A stretch of 13,806 nucleotides of DNA from assembly GCA_964502215.1 (NCBI GenBank), contig CAZCUN010000070.1:1-13806 (forward strand), given 5' to 3'. Below are positions 7,508 to 13,754 of this stretch, piece after piece. This DNA is from JAALLB01 sp964502215 (GTDB taxonomy: Bacteria > Pseudomonadota > Alphaproteobacteria > Rhizobiales > Rhizobiaceae). A model generated the notes under the pieces. That model did not search any database and had not been told where the DNA came from. It was given only the letters and a program-made list of their open reading frames with translations. Within the stretch, counting starts at the first letter, position 1, and the number at the start of each line of letters is the position of its first letter. Made by a program: the position numbers and the translations under genes.

Positions 7508-7882
7508 ATGGCTAAAAAAGTTCTTATCGTTGAAGATAACGAGTTAAACATGAAGCTTTTCAATGACTTATTGGAAGCTAAAGGTTATGAAGTCATTCAA
7601 ACGCGGAATGGCTTGCAAGCGTTGGATTTAGCTAAATTACATAGGCCAGATCTCATTTTGATGGATATTCAATTACCAGAAGTTTCTGGTTTGGAAGTCA
7701 CAAAATGGATTAAAGAAGATGAAACAATTTCAACAATCCCAGTAATAGCAGTAACAGCTTTTGCTATGAAGGGCGATGAAGAGCGTATTAGGCAAGGGGG
7801 ATGTGAAGCTTACATTTCTAAGCCAATTTCGGTCGCCACCTTCATTAAAACCATTCAATATTATATCGGTGACGGTGAATAA
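7508..7882 (+). CDS. divK: Single-domain response regulator DivK
   Basis: A 124-residue receiver with no output domain, the essential polarity and cell-cycle regulator that is phosphorylated by DivJ/PleC-type kinases and acts on DivL and the CckA–CtrA pathway. The start is ATG 7508, with GAAAGG about seven bases upstream. A GTG at 7487 would add seven residues without need. Acidic residues Glu9-Asp10 and the phospho-acceptor Asp53 (LMDIQLPEVSG) match Caulobacter DivK numbering, and the VTAFAMKGDEERI switch region and the SKPIS lysine are intact. Length is the family norm. pleD follows after 43 bases in the same direction, the classic divK–pleD operon. Confidence 0.95.
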   Translation: MAKKVLIVEDNELNMKLFNDLLEAKGYEVIQTRNGLQALDLAKLHRPDLILMDIQLPEVSGLEVTKWIKEDETISTIPVIAVTAFAMKGDEERIRQGGCEAYISKPISVATFIKTIQYYIGDGE

Positions 7883-7925
7883 CGTCATAATTATTAGTAA
7901 TAGTATAGCGTAGTGAGACAAAAAA

Positions 7926-9302
7926 TTGACAGCCCGTATCTTAGTAGTCGATGACATCCCGACAAACGTAAAATTGCTGGAAGCACGTTTGATGGCCGAG
8001 TATTTTCAAGTGCTTACCGCAAGCAATGGCCAGGATGCATTGGATATTTGTGAAAGTGGGCAGTGTGATATGGTTCTGCTTGATGTGATGATGCCAGGTA
8101 TGGACGGATTTGAAGTTTGTAGAAGACTAAAATCTAATCCTGAAACAATGCACTTACCAGTTGTAATGGTGACAGCTTTAGATCAACCAGAAGATCGCAT
8201 CAAAGGCCTTGAGGCAGGTGCAGATGACTTTTTAACTAAGCCAGTAAATGATCTTGCGTTAGTAACGCGTGTTAAGAGCCTCGTTCGTTTGAAGATGTTG
8301 ACTGATGACCTTCGTTTAAGAGCCTCTAGTGGCGATCAGCTTGCTATGAATTATAATCAAGTGATGGAAGAAATTGCCAGCCCAAAAGAACGCCCTAACA
8401 TCATTATTGTTGATGATCGTGCCGCGTCTTATGAAAAGATGGTAGAGATACTATCTGTAAAAAATAATGTTGAAGTGGAAACAGACCCTAAAGATGCCTT
8501 ATTCCGAGTAGTTGAGGGACAATATGATCTTGCAATAATTTCTCTGAGTTTAGAAAACTTTGATAGTTTGCGCTTATGTTCGCATTTACGTTCACTTGAA
8601 CGCACACGCCTGTTGCCGGTGTTAATTATTTCCAATCATGGACAGGAAGAAATTGTTAGTAGAGCAATGGAAATTGGAGTGAATGATTACATAAAGCGTC
8701 CAATTGACAACCATGAAATGTTAGCAAGGGTGAAAACGCAATTAACGCGTAAACGTTACAACGACTGCTTGCGTGCTTCTGTTCAGCAAACCATTGAAAT
8801 GGCTGTAAAAGATTCACTTACTGGTCTGCATAACAGACGATATTTTGATATGCATTTTTCAACACTATTCGAAAAATCATTGTCTTCTAAAAAACCAATT
8901 ACTGCCCTTATGTGTGATATTGATAAATTTAAGGCAGTTAATGATACATACGGTCATGATGTTGGTGATGCTGTAATAAAAGAAATTGCAAATCGCATCC
9001 ATAAGAATGTCAGAAATGTTGATATTGCTTGTCGGTACGGTGGCGAAGAATTCGTTGTTATTATGCCAGATACTGATGTCGCGTATGCTCATGTTGTAGC
9101 AGAACGTATTCGCCGTGAGGTTGAGGAGCATCCAGTTTTAGCAGAAAATGGTTCTAAGCAGATTTATACAACTATCAGCATGGGGTTATCATGTGTTGAG
9201 TTTGAAAACGATTCTCCTGAAAAACTAATAAAACGTTCTGATAATGCACTCTATTCTGCAAAACGAGCAGGGCGTAACCAAGTTGTGACTGTAGCAGCTT
9301 AA
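7926..9302 (+). CDS. pleD: Response regulator diguanylate cyclase PleD (REC-REC-GGDEF)
   Basis: A 458-residue protein with receiver 1 (about 3-120, phospho-acceptor Asp53), a second degenerate receiver (about 157-275) in which the acceptor position reads IISLS with no Asp, and a GGDEF domain (about 292-455) with DSLTGLHNRRYFD. The active-site signature is GGEEF at 372-376, and an Arg363-x-x-Asp366 inhibitory site sits five residues before it, so the enzyme should make c-di-GMP and be product-inhibited. The start is TTG 7926, since the protein opens MTARILVVDD like its relatives and no ATG or GTG precedes in frame. The ribosome binding site is poor. It is co-transcribed with divK and controls the motile-to-sessile or polar programme in relatives. 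Confidence 0.95.
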   Translation: MTARILVVDDIPTNVKLLEARLMAEYFQVLTASNGQDALDICESGQCDMVLLDVMMPGMDGFEVCRRLKSNPETMHLPVVMVTALDQPEDRIKGLEAGADDFLTKPVNDLALVTRVKSLVRLKMLTDDLRLRASSGDQLAMNYNQVMEEIASPKERPNIIIVDDRAASYEKMVEILSVKNNVEVETDPKDALFRVVEGQYDLAIISLSLENFDSLRLCSHLRSLERTRLLPVLIISNHGQEEIVSRAMEIGVNDYIKRPIDNHEMLARVKTQLTRKRYNDCLRASVQQTIEMAVKDSLTGLHNRRYFDMHFSTLFEKSLSSKKPITALMCDIDKFKAVNDTYGHDVGDAVIKEIANRIHKNVRNVDIACRYGGEEFVVIMPDTDVAYAHVVAERIRREVEEHPVLAENGSKQIYTTISMGLSCVEFENDSPEKLIKRSDNALYSAKRAGRNQVVTVAA

Positions 9303-9345
9303 AAGTACGTTTTTTTCATTAAAAACCTTCAAATCATCCAAACTA

Positions 9346-9378
9346 CGTAGCTAATCGTCAATTCGCTACGGGTTTTAG
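9346..9378 (+). terminator. Candidate weak terminator of the divK–pleD operon
   Basis: CGTAGC at 9346-9351 and GCTACG at 9365-9370 form a six-base stem with a 13-base loop, followed by GGTTTTAG. It lies 44 bases after the pleD stop. The stem is short and the T run is poor, so termination here may be partial and reading through into the structured RNA at 9527 is possible. Confidence 0.3.
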
Positions 9379-9430
9379 CTTAAGTATTATGAATATTAAG
9401 GATTAATACTAACCCAGAATTGCGAAATGG

Positions 9431-9446
9431 TTACCAAGGCATTAAC
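9431..9446 (+). promoter_or_regulatory. CtrA-like box in the pleD downstream gap
   Basis: TTAC-N7-TTAAC at 9431-9446 matches the CtrA consensus TTAA-N7-TTAA at seven of eight fixed positions. It lies about 80 bases before the predicted small RNA, further than is usual for direct activation. The rest of 9303-9526 is AT-rich and shows no gene. A possible -10 (CTAAAT, 9514-9519) would place a start near 9526, but no good -35 is seen. Confidence 0.22.
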
Positions 9447-9526
9447 GAGCAGTTGATTTTTGAGCAAAACTGAGTCAAATTTCATCCATAACTTTTAGAG
9501 GATATATTTCTCTCTAAATTTTATTG

Positions 9527-9649
9527 CCCTACGGAGTGCTCAGGTCCGCCGCATCTCCTGGGTCCGTGGGGTCGTCGGTCGGAAATATTTGGATCAGTTA
9601 ATGGCCTCCTCGTACCATTCCCAAAGTCCGACCGACCCCTTCTTTTTTT
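9527..9649 (+). ncRNA. Predicted structured small RNA with anti-Shine-Dalgarno loop
   Basis: A GC-rich island in an AT-rich, ORF-free gap. Hairpin 1: CCCTACGGA (9527-9535) pairs with TCCGTGGGG (9563-9571) and CTCAGG (9539-9544) with CCTGGG (9557-9562), leaving a 12-base loop, 15 base pairs in all including two G-U. Hairpin 2: GGGGTC (9568-9573) and GGTCGG (9577-9582) pair with CCGACC and GACCCC (9628-9639), then TTTGG/CCAAA, then AATGG (9600-9604)/CCATT (9615-9619) closing a loop that shows CCTCCTC. A T run follows. The loop sequence is complementary to ribosome binding sites, as in several rhizobial trans-acting small RNAs (for example the alpha-r14 type), but I cannot assign a family. It could also be a processed 3' part of the divK–pleD transcript. 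Confidence 0.6.
9568..9649 (+). terminator. Rho-independent terminator forming the 3' half of the small RNA
   Basis: The stem GGGGTC-(GTC bulge)-GGTCGG against CCGACCGACCCC gives 12 mostly G-C pairs, directly followed by TTCTTTTTTT (9640-9649). This is the strongest terminator in the window and shows that transcription runs rightward. Its four leading G are also used by hairpin 1. Confidence 0.75.
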
Positions 9650-9654
9650 AAATT

Positions 9655-9701
9655 AAAACAACAAGCCCAAGCGAAGCAACATTGTGTTCGTTTGGCGCTT
9701 T
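9655..9701 (-). terminator. Candidate terminator of the methyltransferase gene
   Basis: AAGCCCAAGCGAA (9663-9675) pairs with TTCGTTTGGCGCTT (9687-9700) over about 12 bases with one bulge and one G-U. On the minus strand the stem is followed by GTTGTTTTAATTT. It lies about 60 bases after the methyltransferase stop, between that gene and the oppositely directed small RNA. Confidence 0.4.
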
Positions 9702-9761
9702 GTTGAATATTGTAAAATTGAAAGACGATTTAATCAGGCTGGTATTGCTACAATGCTTTGA

Positions 9762-10640
9762 TTAAATGTCTTGATCAAATAATGGCTTAGCATCTTTTTT
9801 TGTTATGAGAGGTTTAATCGCGTTTGCTTTTTCAAGTAAGTTAAATTCAAGCGTTTCGCTGTCCAGAAAGCCAGTGATGCGTTTTGACAGTTCGTCTATG
9901 TCTTGTTGCGCATGACTTGCAAAAACTACGTGAGCGCCGTCAAATTCCCATATATGACAATGTTGAAAGACTTCCTGCATTGCTGCGATTTTTTGATGTA
10001 GCCGCTCGTCAATAATAACGAGATTAGCCATCAACACGCCATCTTGTTTGAGCTTGCGCTCACAAAGCTCAAAAAATTCTACAGTACCCATGTGATTTAC
10101 ATGCTCACCACCACCAGCAAAAACATCTAAAAAGATAATGTCATATTGATTGTCACGTGATTGTAGGTCTTTACGACTATCAGCAGGCACAATGTGTTTT
10201 AAAGTATTTTCTCCCAACCCAAAATACTTATTTGAAACGGCTAGGACATTGGGGTCGATGTCAGTACCCTCAATAATAATGTTTTGAAAATAATGATGGA
10301 ATAGAAGTGCAATACAACCGCCCCCAAAACCAGCAAGGTAAATGTTTTCAGGAGGCGTTTTTTGCCAAAAAGAACTCAAAAATGCAGCTTGCTGATAATT
10401 TGCAATGAGTCGTAGTGGATTAGTCAGATCAATCCTCGACATGATATTGCTAAGCTTGTGCGTATCATTGTCATAACAATACATTTCTAAAATATCAGCT
10501 TCCTTGCGGAGGAAAATACCTTGAAGATCACCCTGTATGATTTTCTCAAACGTGTCTTGCGATCTAAGTGGAGCAAGGCGCTCATGAATGGAAACAAGGT
10601 TGGAAGCTTGCCAAACTGAATGAGGGGAAGGGGCCTTCAC
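9762..10640 (-). CDS. Spermidine-synthase-like SAM-dependent methyltransferase
   Basis: About 292 residues if started at GTG 10640, which has GGAG eight bases upstream. The TTG at 10679 would add 13 residues with no clear ribosome binding site. The Rossmann core has motif I LAGFGGG (Gly104-Gly108), the acidic EGTDID (Asp127) that would bind the ribose of SAM or decarboxylated SAM, ADSRKDL (Asp154) and the IIFLDVFAGG loop (Asp172). These are the landmarks of the SpeE-like fold. The N-terminal beta region is short and no speD or polyamine gene is near, so a true spermidine synthase is doubtful and a methyltransferase of unknown substrate is a safer call. No membrane segment. Downstream of rpmG but separated from it by a terminator. 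Confidence 0.75.
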   Translation of the reverse strand: MKAPSPHSVWQASNLVSIHERLAPLRSQDTFEKIIQGDLQGIFLRKEADILEMYCYDNDTHKLSNIMSRIDLTNPLRLIANYQQAAFLSSFWQKTPPENIYLAGFGGGCIALLFHHYFQNIIIEGTDIDPNVLAVSNKYFGLGENTLKHIVPADSRKDLQSRDNQYDIIFLDVFAGGGEHVNHMGTVEFFELCERKLKQDGVLMANLVIIDERLHQKIAAMQEVFQHCHIWEFDGAHVVFASHAQQDIDELSKRITGFLDSETLEFNLLEKANAIKPLITKKDAKPLFDQDI

Positions 10641-10730
10641 TGAAATAACTCCAATTGCATACTCAAAAAAATAAAGCAATTTTCATGCCAGCGTTTTGCT
10701 AAGTCGATTTGATAATATTTAATTGACCAA

Positions 10731-10757
10731 CAAAAAAGCCGCTACAAAGAGCGGCTT
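10731..10757 (-). terminator. Rho-independent terminator of rpmG
   Basis: AAGCCGCT (10736-10743) and AGCGGCTT (10750-10757) form a perfect eight-base stem with a six-base loop. On the minus strand it is followed by TTTTTTG. It sits 26 bases after the rpmG stop and separates rpmG from the methyltransferase gene. Confidence 0.85.
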
Positions 10758-10782
10758 GTTTAATCATACTTGAAAGCTAAAA

Positions 10783-10950
10783 TTACTTGATTTTAGTTTC
10801 TTTGAATTCAACGTGCTTTTTAGCAACTGGGTCATACTTACGCTTGACCATTTTTTCAGTCATTGTACGGCTGTTTTTCTTAGTTACGTAAAAGAAACCA
10901 GTGTCAGCTGTGCTTTCCAGCTTAATTTTGATTGTGGTGGCCTTTGCCAT
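10783..10950 (-). CDS. rpmG: 50S ribosomal protein L33
   Basis: A 55-residue basic protein: MAKATTIKIKLESTADTGFF, then YVTKKNSRTMTEKMVKRKYD and PVAKKHVEFKETKIK. This is the usual length and pattern of bacterial L33 (TGFFYVTKKN, KKYDP-like and KHVEFKE-KIK). It has no cysteines, so it is the zinc-independent form. ATG at 10950 with AGGA about nine bases upstream. It is preceded by its own likely promoter and a roughly 90-base leader, and closed by a strong terminator, so it appears to be a single-gene unit. L33 close to pleD is a usual order in Hyphomicrobiales. Confidence 0.96.
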   Translation of the reverse strand: MAKATTIKIKLESTADTGFFYVTKKNSRTMTEKMVKRKYDPVAKKHVEFKETKIK

Positions 10951-10978
10951 GATATTTATCCTGTGTCTGGAACCTGTG

Positions 10979-10994
10979 AGCTTAATATTAAGCT
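10979..10994. repeat. Perfect 16-base palindrome in the rpmG leader
   Basis: AGCTTAATATTAAGCT reads the same on both strands. It lies 29 bases before the rpmG start codon, inside the predicted 5' leader. It could be a protein-binding site or a small AT-rich hairpin in the mRNA. Nothing else points to a specific regulator. Confidence 0.55.
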
Positions 10995-11047
10995 ATTGAG
11001 GAACGGAAATAAAACAGGCCGCATGTTTGCGACCATCTGTTGAGCGC

Positions 11048-11075
11048 AAATTACTTAAAGCCACTCAAATGTCAA
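11048..11075 (-). promoter_or_regulatory. Sigma-70 promoter of rpmG
   Basis: TTGACA at 11075-11070 (a perfect -35) is followed after 16 bases by TAATTT at 11053-11048. Transcription would start near 11041 and give a leader of about 90 bases before the rpmG ATG. In the leader, GGTCGC and GCGGCC (about 11017-11034) can form a six-base hairpin followed by TGTTTTATTT, which has the look of a weak attenuator. Confidence 0.55.
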
Positions 11076-11084
11076 GCAATTGCT

Positions 11085-11759
11085 TCATACTTGCGGTGGT
11101 TTTGGCTCTCGAGCGAGATGATTGCGTTTAATCCATACTTTGCAGCCTTGTGAACCTGTATTTAAGCTCACTTCATCGCCCACAGGCAGTCGCAACCACG
11201 ATTGTTCAACAAAGGCTTCACGATCCAAATCAAAGTCGCCATCTAAAACCAAAACTTCGATGCCTTTTGGCGCAGATAGTTTGATTTGAGAATCAGCCTT
11301 CCAACGTTCCAGACAAACAATCTCATGATCATCTTCATGCAAAGGCATGGTTTCTATTGCCTCCGATACGTTGTTCCAATTTGCCTTGTTGGTATCAATG
11401 CTGAACTGGTTACGGTCTTCCATGTTAAACTGCCAAAGCTTCACCAATATTGTGCAGCCCTCTTTTGAACCAGGTGTATGGCTGGTTGTCGGTGGATTTC
11501 GCACATAAGTACCTGTTGGATAATCTCCGTGTTCGTCTTGGAAGACACCGTCCAACACAAGGAACTCTTCACCACCGGTATGGCTGTGGGGGGAAAAGTG
11601 GCTTTCAGGGGCATAGCGCACAATTGTTGTAGCACGCGCTACTTCTCCACCAAGACGATCAAGCATACGCCGATCAACGCCTTTCATGGGGGAGGCTAGC
11701 CAGTCCATTTTACCAGCATGAACAATCGCACGTTTATTAAAATCAGAATGAAGTTCCAT
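11085..11759 (-). CDS. ChrR-type cupin domain protein
   Basis: A 224-residue protein from ATG 11759 (TTG at 11768 would add three residues). It holds a full cupin domain, with metal-binding pattern His58-x-His60-x3-Glu64 (PHSHTGGEEFLVLDG) followed by PTGTYVRNPP and His94 in TSHTPGSKEGC, and then a second, degenerate cupin-like half (about 150-215, VLVLDGDFDLDREAF). This two-half layout resembles the ChrR cupin-like domain used in zinc-dependent anti-sigma factors and in free-standing proteins. The N-terminal zinc-binding anti-sigma domain of true ChrR is absent and no ECF sigma gene is adjacent, so it is not called ChrR. Likely cytoplasmic and metal-binding, with unknown substrate or partner. 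Confidence 0.85.
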   Translation of the reverse strand: MELHSDFNKRAIVHAGKMDWLASPMKGVDRRMLDRLGGEVARATTIVRYAPESHFSPHSHTGGEEFLVLDGVFQDEHGDYPTGTYVRNPPTTSHTPGSKEGCTILVKLWQFNMEDRNQFSIDTNKANWNNVSEAIETMPLHEDDHEIVCLERWKADSQIKLSAPKGIEVLVLDGDFDLDREAFVEQSWLRLPVGDEVSLNTGSQGCKVWIKRNHLAREPKPPQV

Positions 11760-11788
11760 GGCGTCCAAGAAAGTCGGAGTAAATTTAA

Positions 11789-11822
11789 TATTTTAGCTCG
11801 TAAAAATATACGAACTAAAATA
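11789..11822. terminator. AT-rich hairpin between DUF992 and cupin genes
   Basis: TATTTTAG and TCGTA pair with TACGA and CTAAAATA around a short A-rich loop, with one mismatch, giving about 13 pairs. It begins 26 bases after the DUF992 stop and ends 30 bases before the cupin start. It is probably the terminator of the DUF992 gene, though the stem is AT-rich. Confidence 0.4.
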
Positions 11823-11847
11823 CTTATACGCAAACTTCAAATTTAAA

Positions 11848-12354
11848 TTATTGAGCAATCTTCAAGGTCATTGTACCAACGCCTGCTGCGATGTTGTAAC
11901 CTTCTTGAATTTGCGCACTTAGTGGCTGAAGAGCGATTGATTTATCAAACCCACCAGCAAGCAGATTAGCACCAAGACCAACACCTACGGTTGCTTCTGC
12001 GGATAATCCTGCATATTCACCTTCAAGCGATCCACGACCAAGCTCAGTTGTAGGTGCAAGGACTGTCCAGCTGATTGTAGTAGCCTTCGTTTCACCAATA
12101 TCAAGACCAAACTTTTTCACGTTCCCGTTGTAAAATTCTTTCTGGCCATCAGCACCCAGAAACTCACAACGCATGTCTTTCTTAGAGCCAAAGATGAGGC
12201 CAATGCCGCCAGAGACGTCGCAGGTCAAAACACCTGCTTCAAGTCGTGTTTGATTAATATCAAATGTCTGTGCTATTGCCATTGTTTGCATTGCCACAAG
12301 GGTAAATGCAGTAGTCGCCAATTTTGTAACAGATTGTTGTGAAAAATATTTCAA
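11848..12354 (-). CDS. DUF992 exported protein
   Basis: A 168-residue secreted protein: an N-terminal signal peptide with Lys2 and Lys11, a hydrophobic core, and probable cleavage after the AIAQ segment (about residue 29). The mature part shows the DUF992 pattern: EAGVLTCDVSGGIGLIFGSKKD, MRCEF, YNGNVKKFGLDIGETKATTISWTVLAP, then a Gly/Ala-rich tail with EGEYAGLSAEATVGVGLGAN. Cys45 and Cys63 are the only cysteines and may form a disulfide. The family is common in Hyphomicrobiales, has no known function and is expected in the periplasm or outer membrane. The 134-base gap upstream (12355-12488) should carry its promoter, but no convincing -35/-10 pair was seen there. Confidence 0.9.
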   Translation of the reverse strand: MKYFSQQSVTKLATTAFTLVAMQTMAIAQTFDINQTRLEAGVLTCDVSGGIGLIFGSKKDMRCEFLGADGQKEFYNGNVKKFGLDIGETKATTISWTVLAPTTELGRGSLEGEYAGLSAEATVGVGLGANLLAGGFDKSIALQPLSAQIQEGYNIAAGVGTMTLKIAQ

Positions 12355-12488
12355 GTGATTTCCATTCTATAGTTTGGGAGAGTTTGTCTGACATAATGCG
12401 CGCCAAGGATAACTAATATTGACATAATTTATGCTTAAACCAATGGGCTGTATGTGCAATAAAACACACATTGTACTAGAGGCAGTAT

Positions 12489-13628
12489 CTAATTGCGGTC
12501 ATTCAATTTAAGTGTAGGAGGTTCTTTAAGCCAGAAATTGGGTTTTTGTACGGCCGCCTCACCCTCAGAGTAAATTTGTTGAAGATACTTTGTATCAAAC
12601 GTAAGTGCGTCTTTTTTGGGTGGAATAGAATCAGGAATTGCTGTGAGATTAAAATCAGTATTCGTGTTAACGGCTCTTACATATCCTCTAAAGACGATTT
12701 GTTGTGTAAGTTCGCGTGTAATACCAGAAAGCGATTTTGCTGCAATACTTTGGATATCAAGTTCAACTGGCTCATTTGCATCTTCCAAAGATAAAGAACC
12801 ATTGATGATTACATATATCTCTCTCTTGCGCGCAGGCTTATCGAACAAGAAGTCACTCAATACAACCGGCGCTTTAATACCACCATCTGCATGTGCCTGC
12901 CGCAATTGAACGCCGCGTACTGGCTTTAGGAATACAGGTGGGAAAAATACAGGAATAGCAGCAGACGCTCTTAGAATTTTTTGGAAAAACTGAACCCTGT
13001 CTGCACGCCCCGCAGCACCACCAGCAGCAACTAACCCCATGTCCCAAACAACCAATTCACCCGCATCAAGGTTGGTTGTTGCTATATAAAGTCGACGACC
13101 TTTTTCATGTTCTGCTGCAACTTGATCAAGAATGTCTTCCGTAACAATTTCTTCAATCTGTTTTTTCAAAGGCTCATTGTCAAATAGGCTTTCAGAGAAA
13201 AATCCCGCAAAACCCTTGTTTTTAAAAATGCTTTTATTCGTTTGAGAAAGGTATAAATCTTTCATGAGCTTGTCGTACTTTGAGCCTAGAAAGGCAAAGA
13301 CAGAAATCAAAGCGCCTGTGCTTGAGCCTGTAACAATATCAAAGTTTGGTCTTCTACCCGTTTTTGTCCAGCCATTAAGAACACCAACCCCATAAGCGCC
13401 ATCAGCCGAGCCGCCCGAAAGCGCTAGAATAGAAAGCGTTTGACGAAAATCATTTAACGGTTTTGCATTTCCGTCCATGATTTTATCGTTGATCGCGATT
13501 GATTCAGTTGGCGTTACATTGCGAAATTCTGCACTTTCCGCAGGGCGCTTGTTTGTAGCGCAGGCTGTAACCATCAGCAGTAAAAAACAAAAAATAACAG
13601 TCTTTGTGGCTGAGAAATAATTGTTCAC
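12489..13628 (-). CDS. Patatin-like phospholipase, predicted lipoprotein
   Basis: The catalytic parts of the patatin fold are all present: the glycine-rich oxyanion segment LALSGGSADGAYGVG, the nucleophile elbow Gly-Ser-Ser103-Thr-Gly, and the Asp248-Gly-Gly of the Ser-Asp dyad (numbered from GTG 13628). These enzymes hydrolyse acyl esters of lipids. From GTG 13628 the protein (379 residues) begins with a textbook lipoprotein signal, Lys at residue 10, hydrophobic core and lipobox VTAC with Cys23. ATG 13679 would give 396 residues but puts an Asn-rich stretch before the signal and the Cys at 40, so I prefer GTG. Neither start has a good ribosome binding site. The IS terminus lies about 126 bases upstream of the chosen start and may have changed the promoter. 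Confidence 0.88.
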   Translation of the reverse strand: MNNYFSATKTVIFCFLLLMVTACATNKRPAESAEFRNVTPTESIAINDKIMDGNAKPLNDFRQTLSILALSGGSADGAYGVGVLNGWTKTGRRPNFDIVTGSSTGALISVFAFLGSKYDKLMKDLYLSQTNKSIFKNKGFAGFFSESLFDNEPLKKQIEEIVTEDILDQVAAEHEKGRRLYIATTNLDAGELVVWDMGLVAAGGAAGRADRVQFFQKILRASAAIPVFFPPVFLKPVRGVQLRQAHADGGIKAPVVLSDFLFDKPARKREIYVIINGSLSLEDANEPVELDIQSIAAKSLSGITRELTQQIVFRGYVRAVNTNTDFNLTAIPDSIPPKKDALTFDTKYLQQIYSEGEAAVQKPNFWLKEPPTLKLNDRN

Positions 13629-13754
13629 CAAAGAATTGTTATTAGAATTATTATCAAAAAAAGAAATATTAATGTGCATGCTGTGTAAAATCCAAAACTT
13701 ATAATTCAAAATATTTATCAGCTTGGCTGAGTCTCTACAAATAAATATAAGTTA

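Noticed and set aside
9300..9302. A second large gene between pleD and the methyltransferase
   Set aside because: The gap 9303-9761 has frequent stops in all frames and shows only structured RNA and terminator-like elements.
9541..9575. SRP 4.5S RNA, because of CAGGTCCG in the structured region
   Set aside because: The conserved SRP loop after CAGGTCCG (GAAGGAAGCAGCC-like) is absent and the fold has two hairpins instead of one long rod.
10813..11043. A 76-codon plus-strand frame over rpmG
   Set aside because: It is the antisense shadow of the L33 gene, which has a strong family match, ribosome binding site, promoter and terminator on the minus strand.
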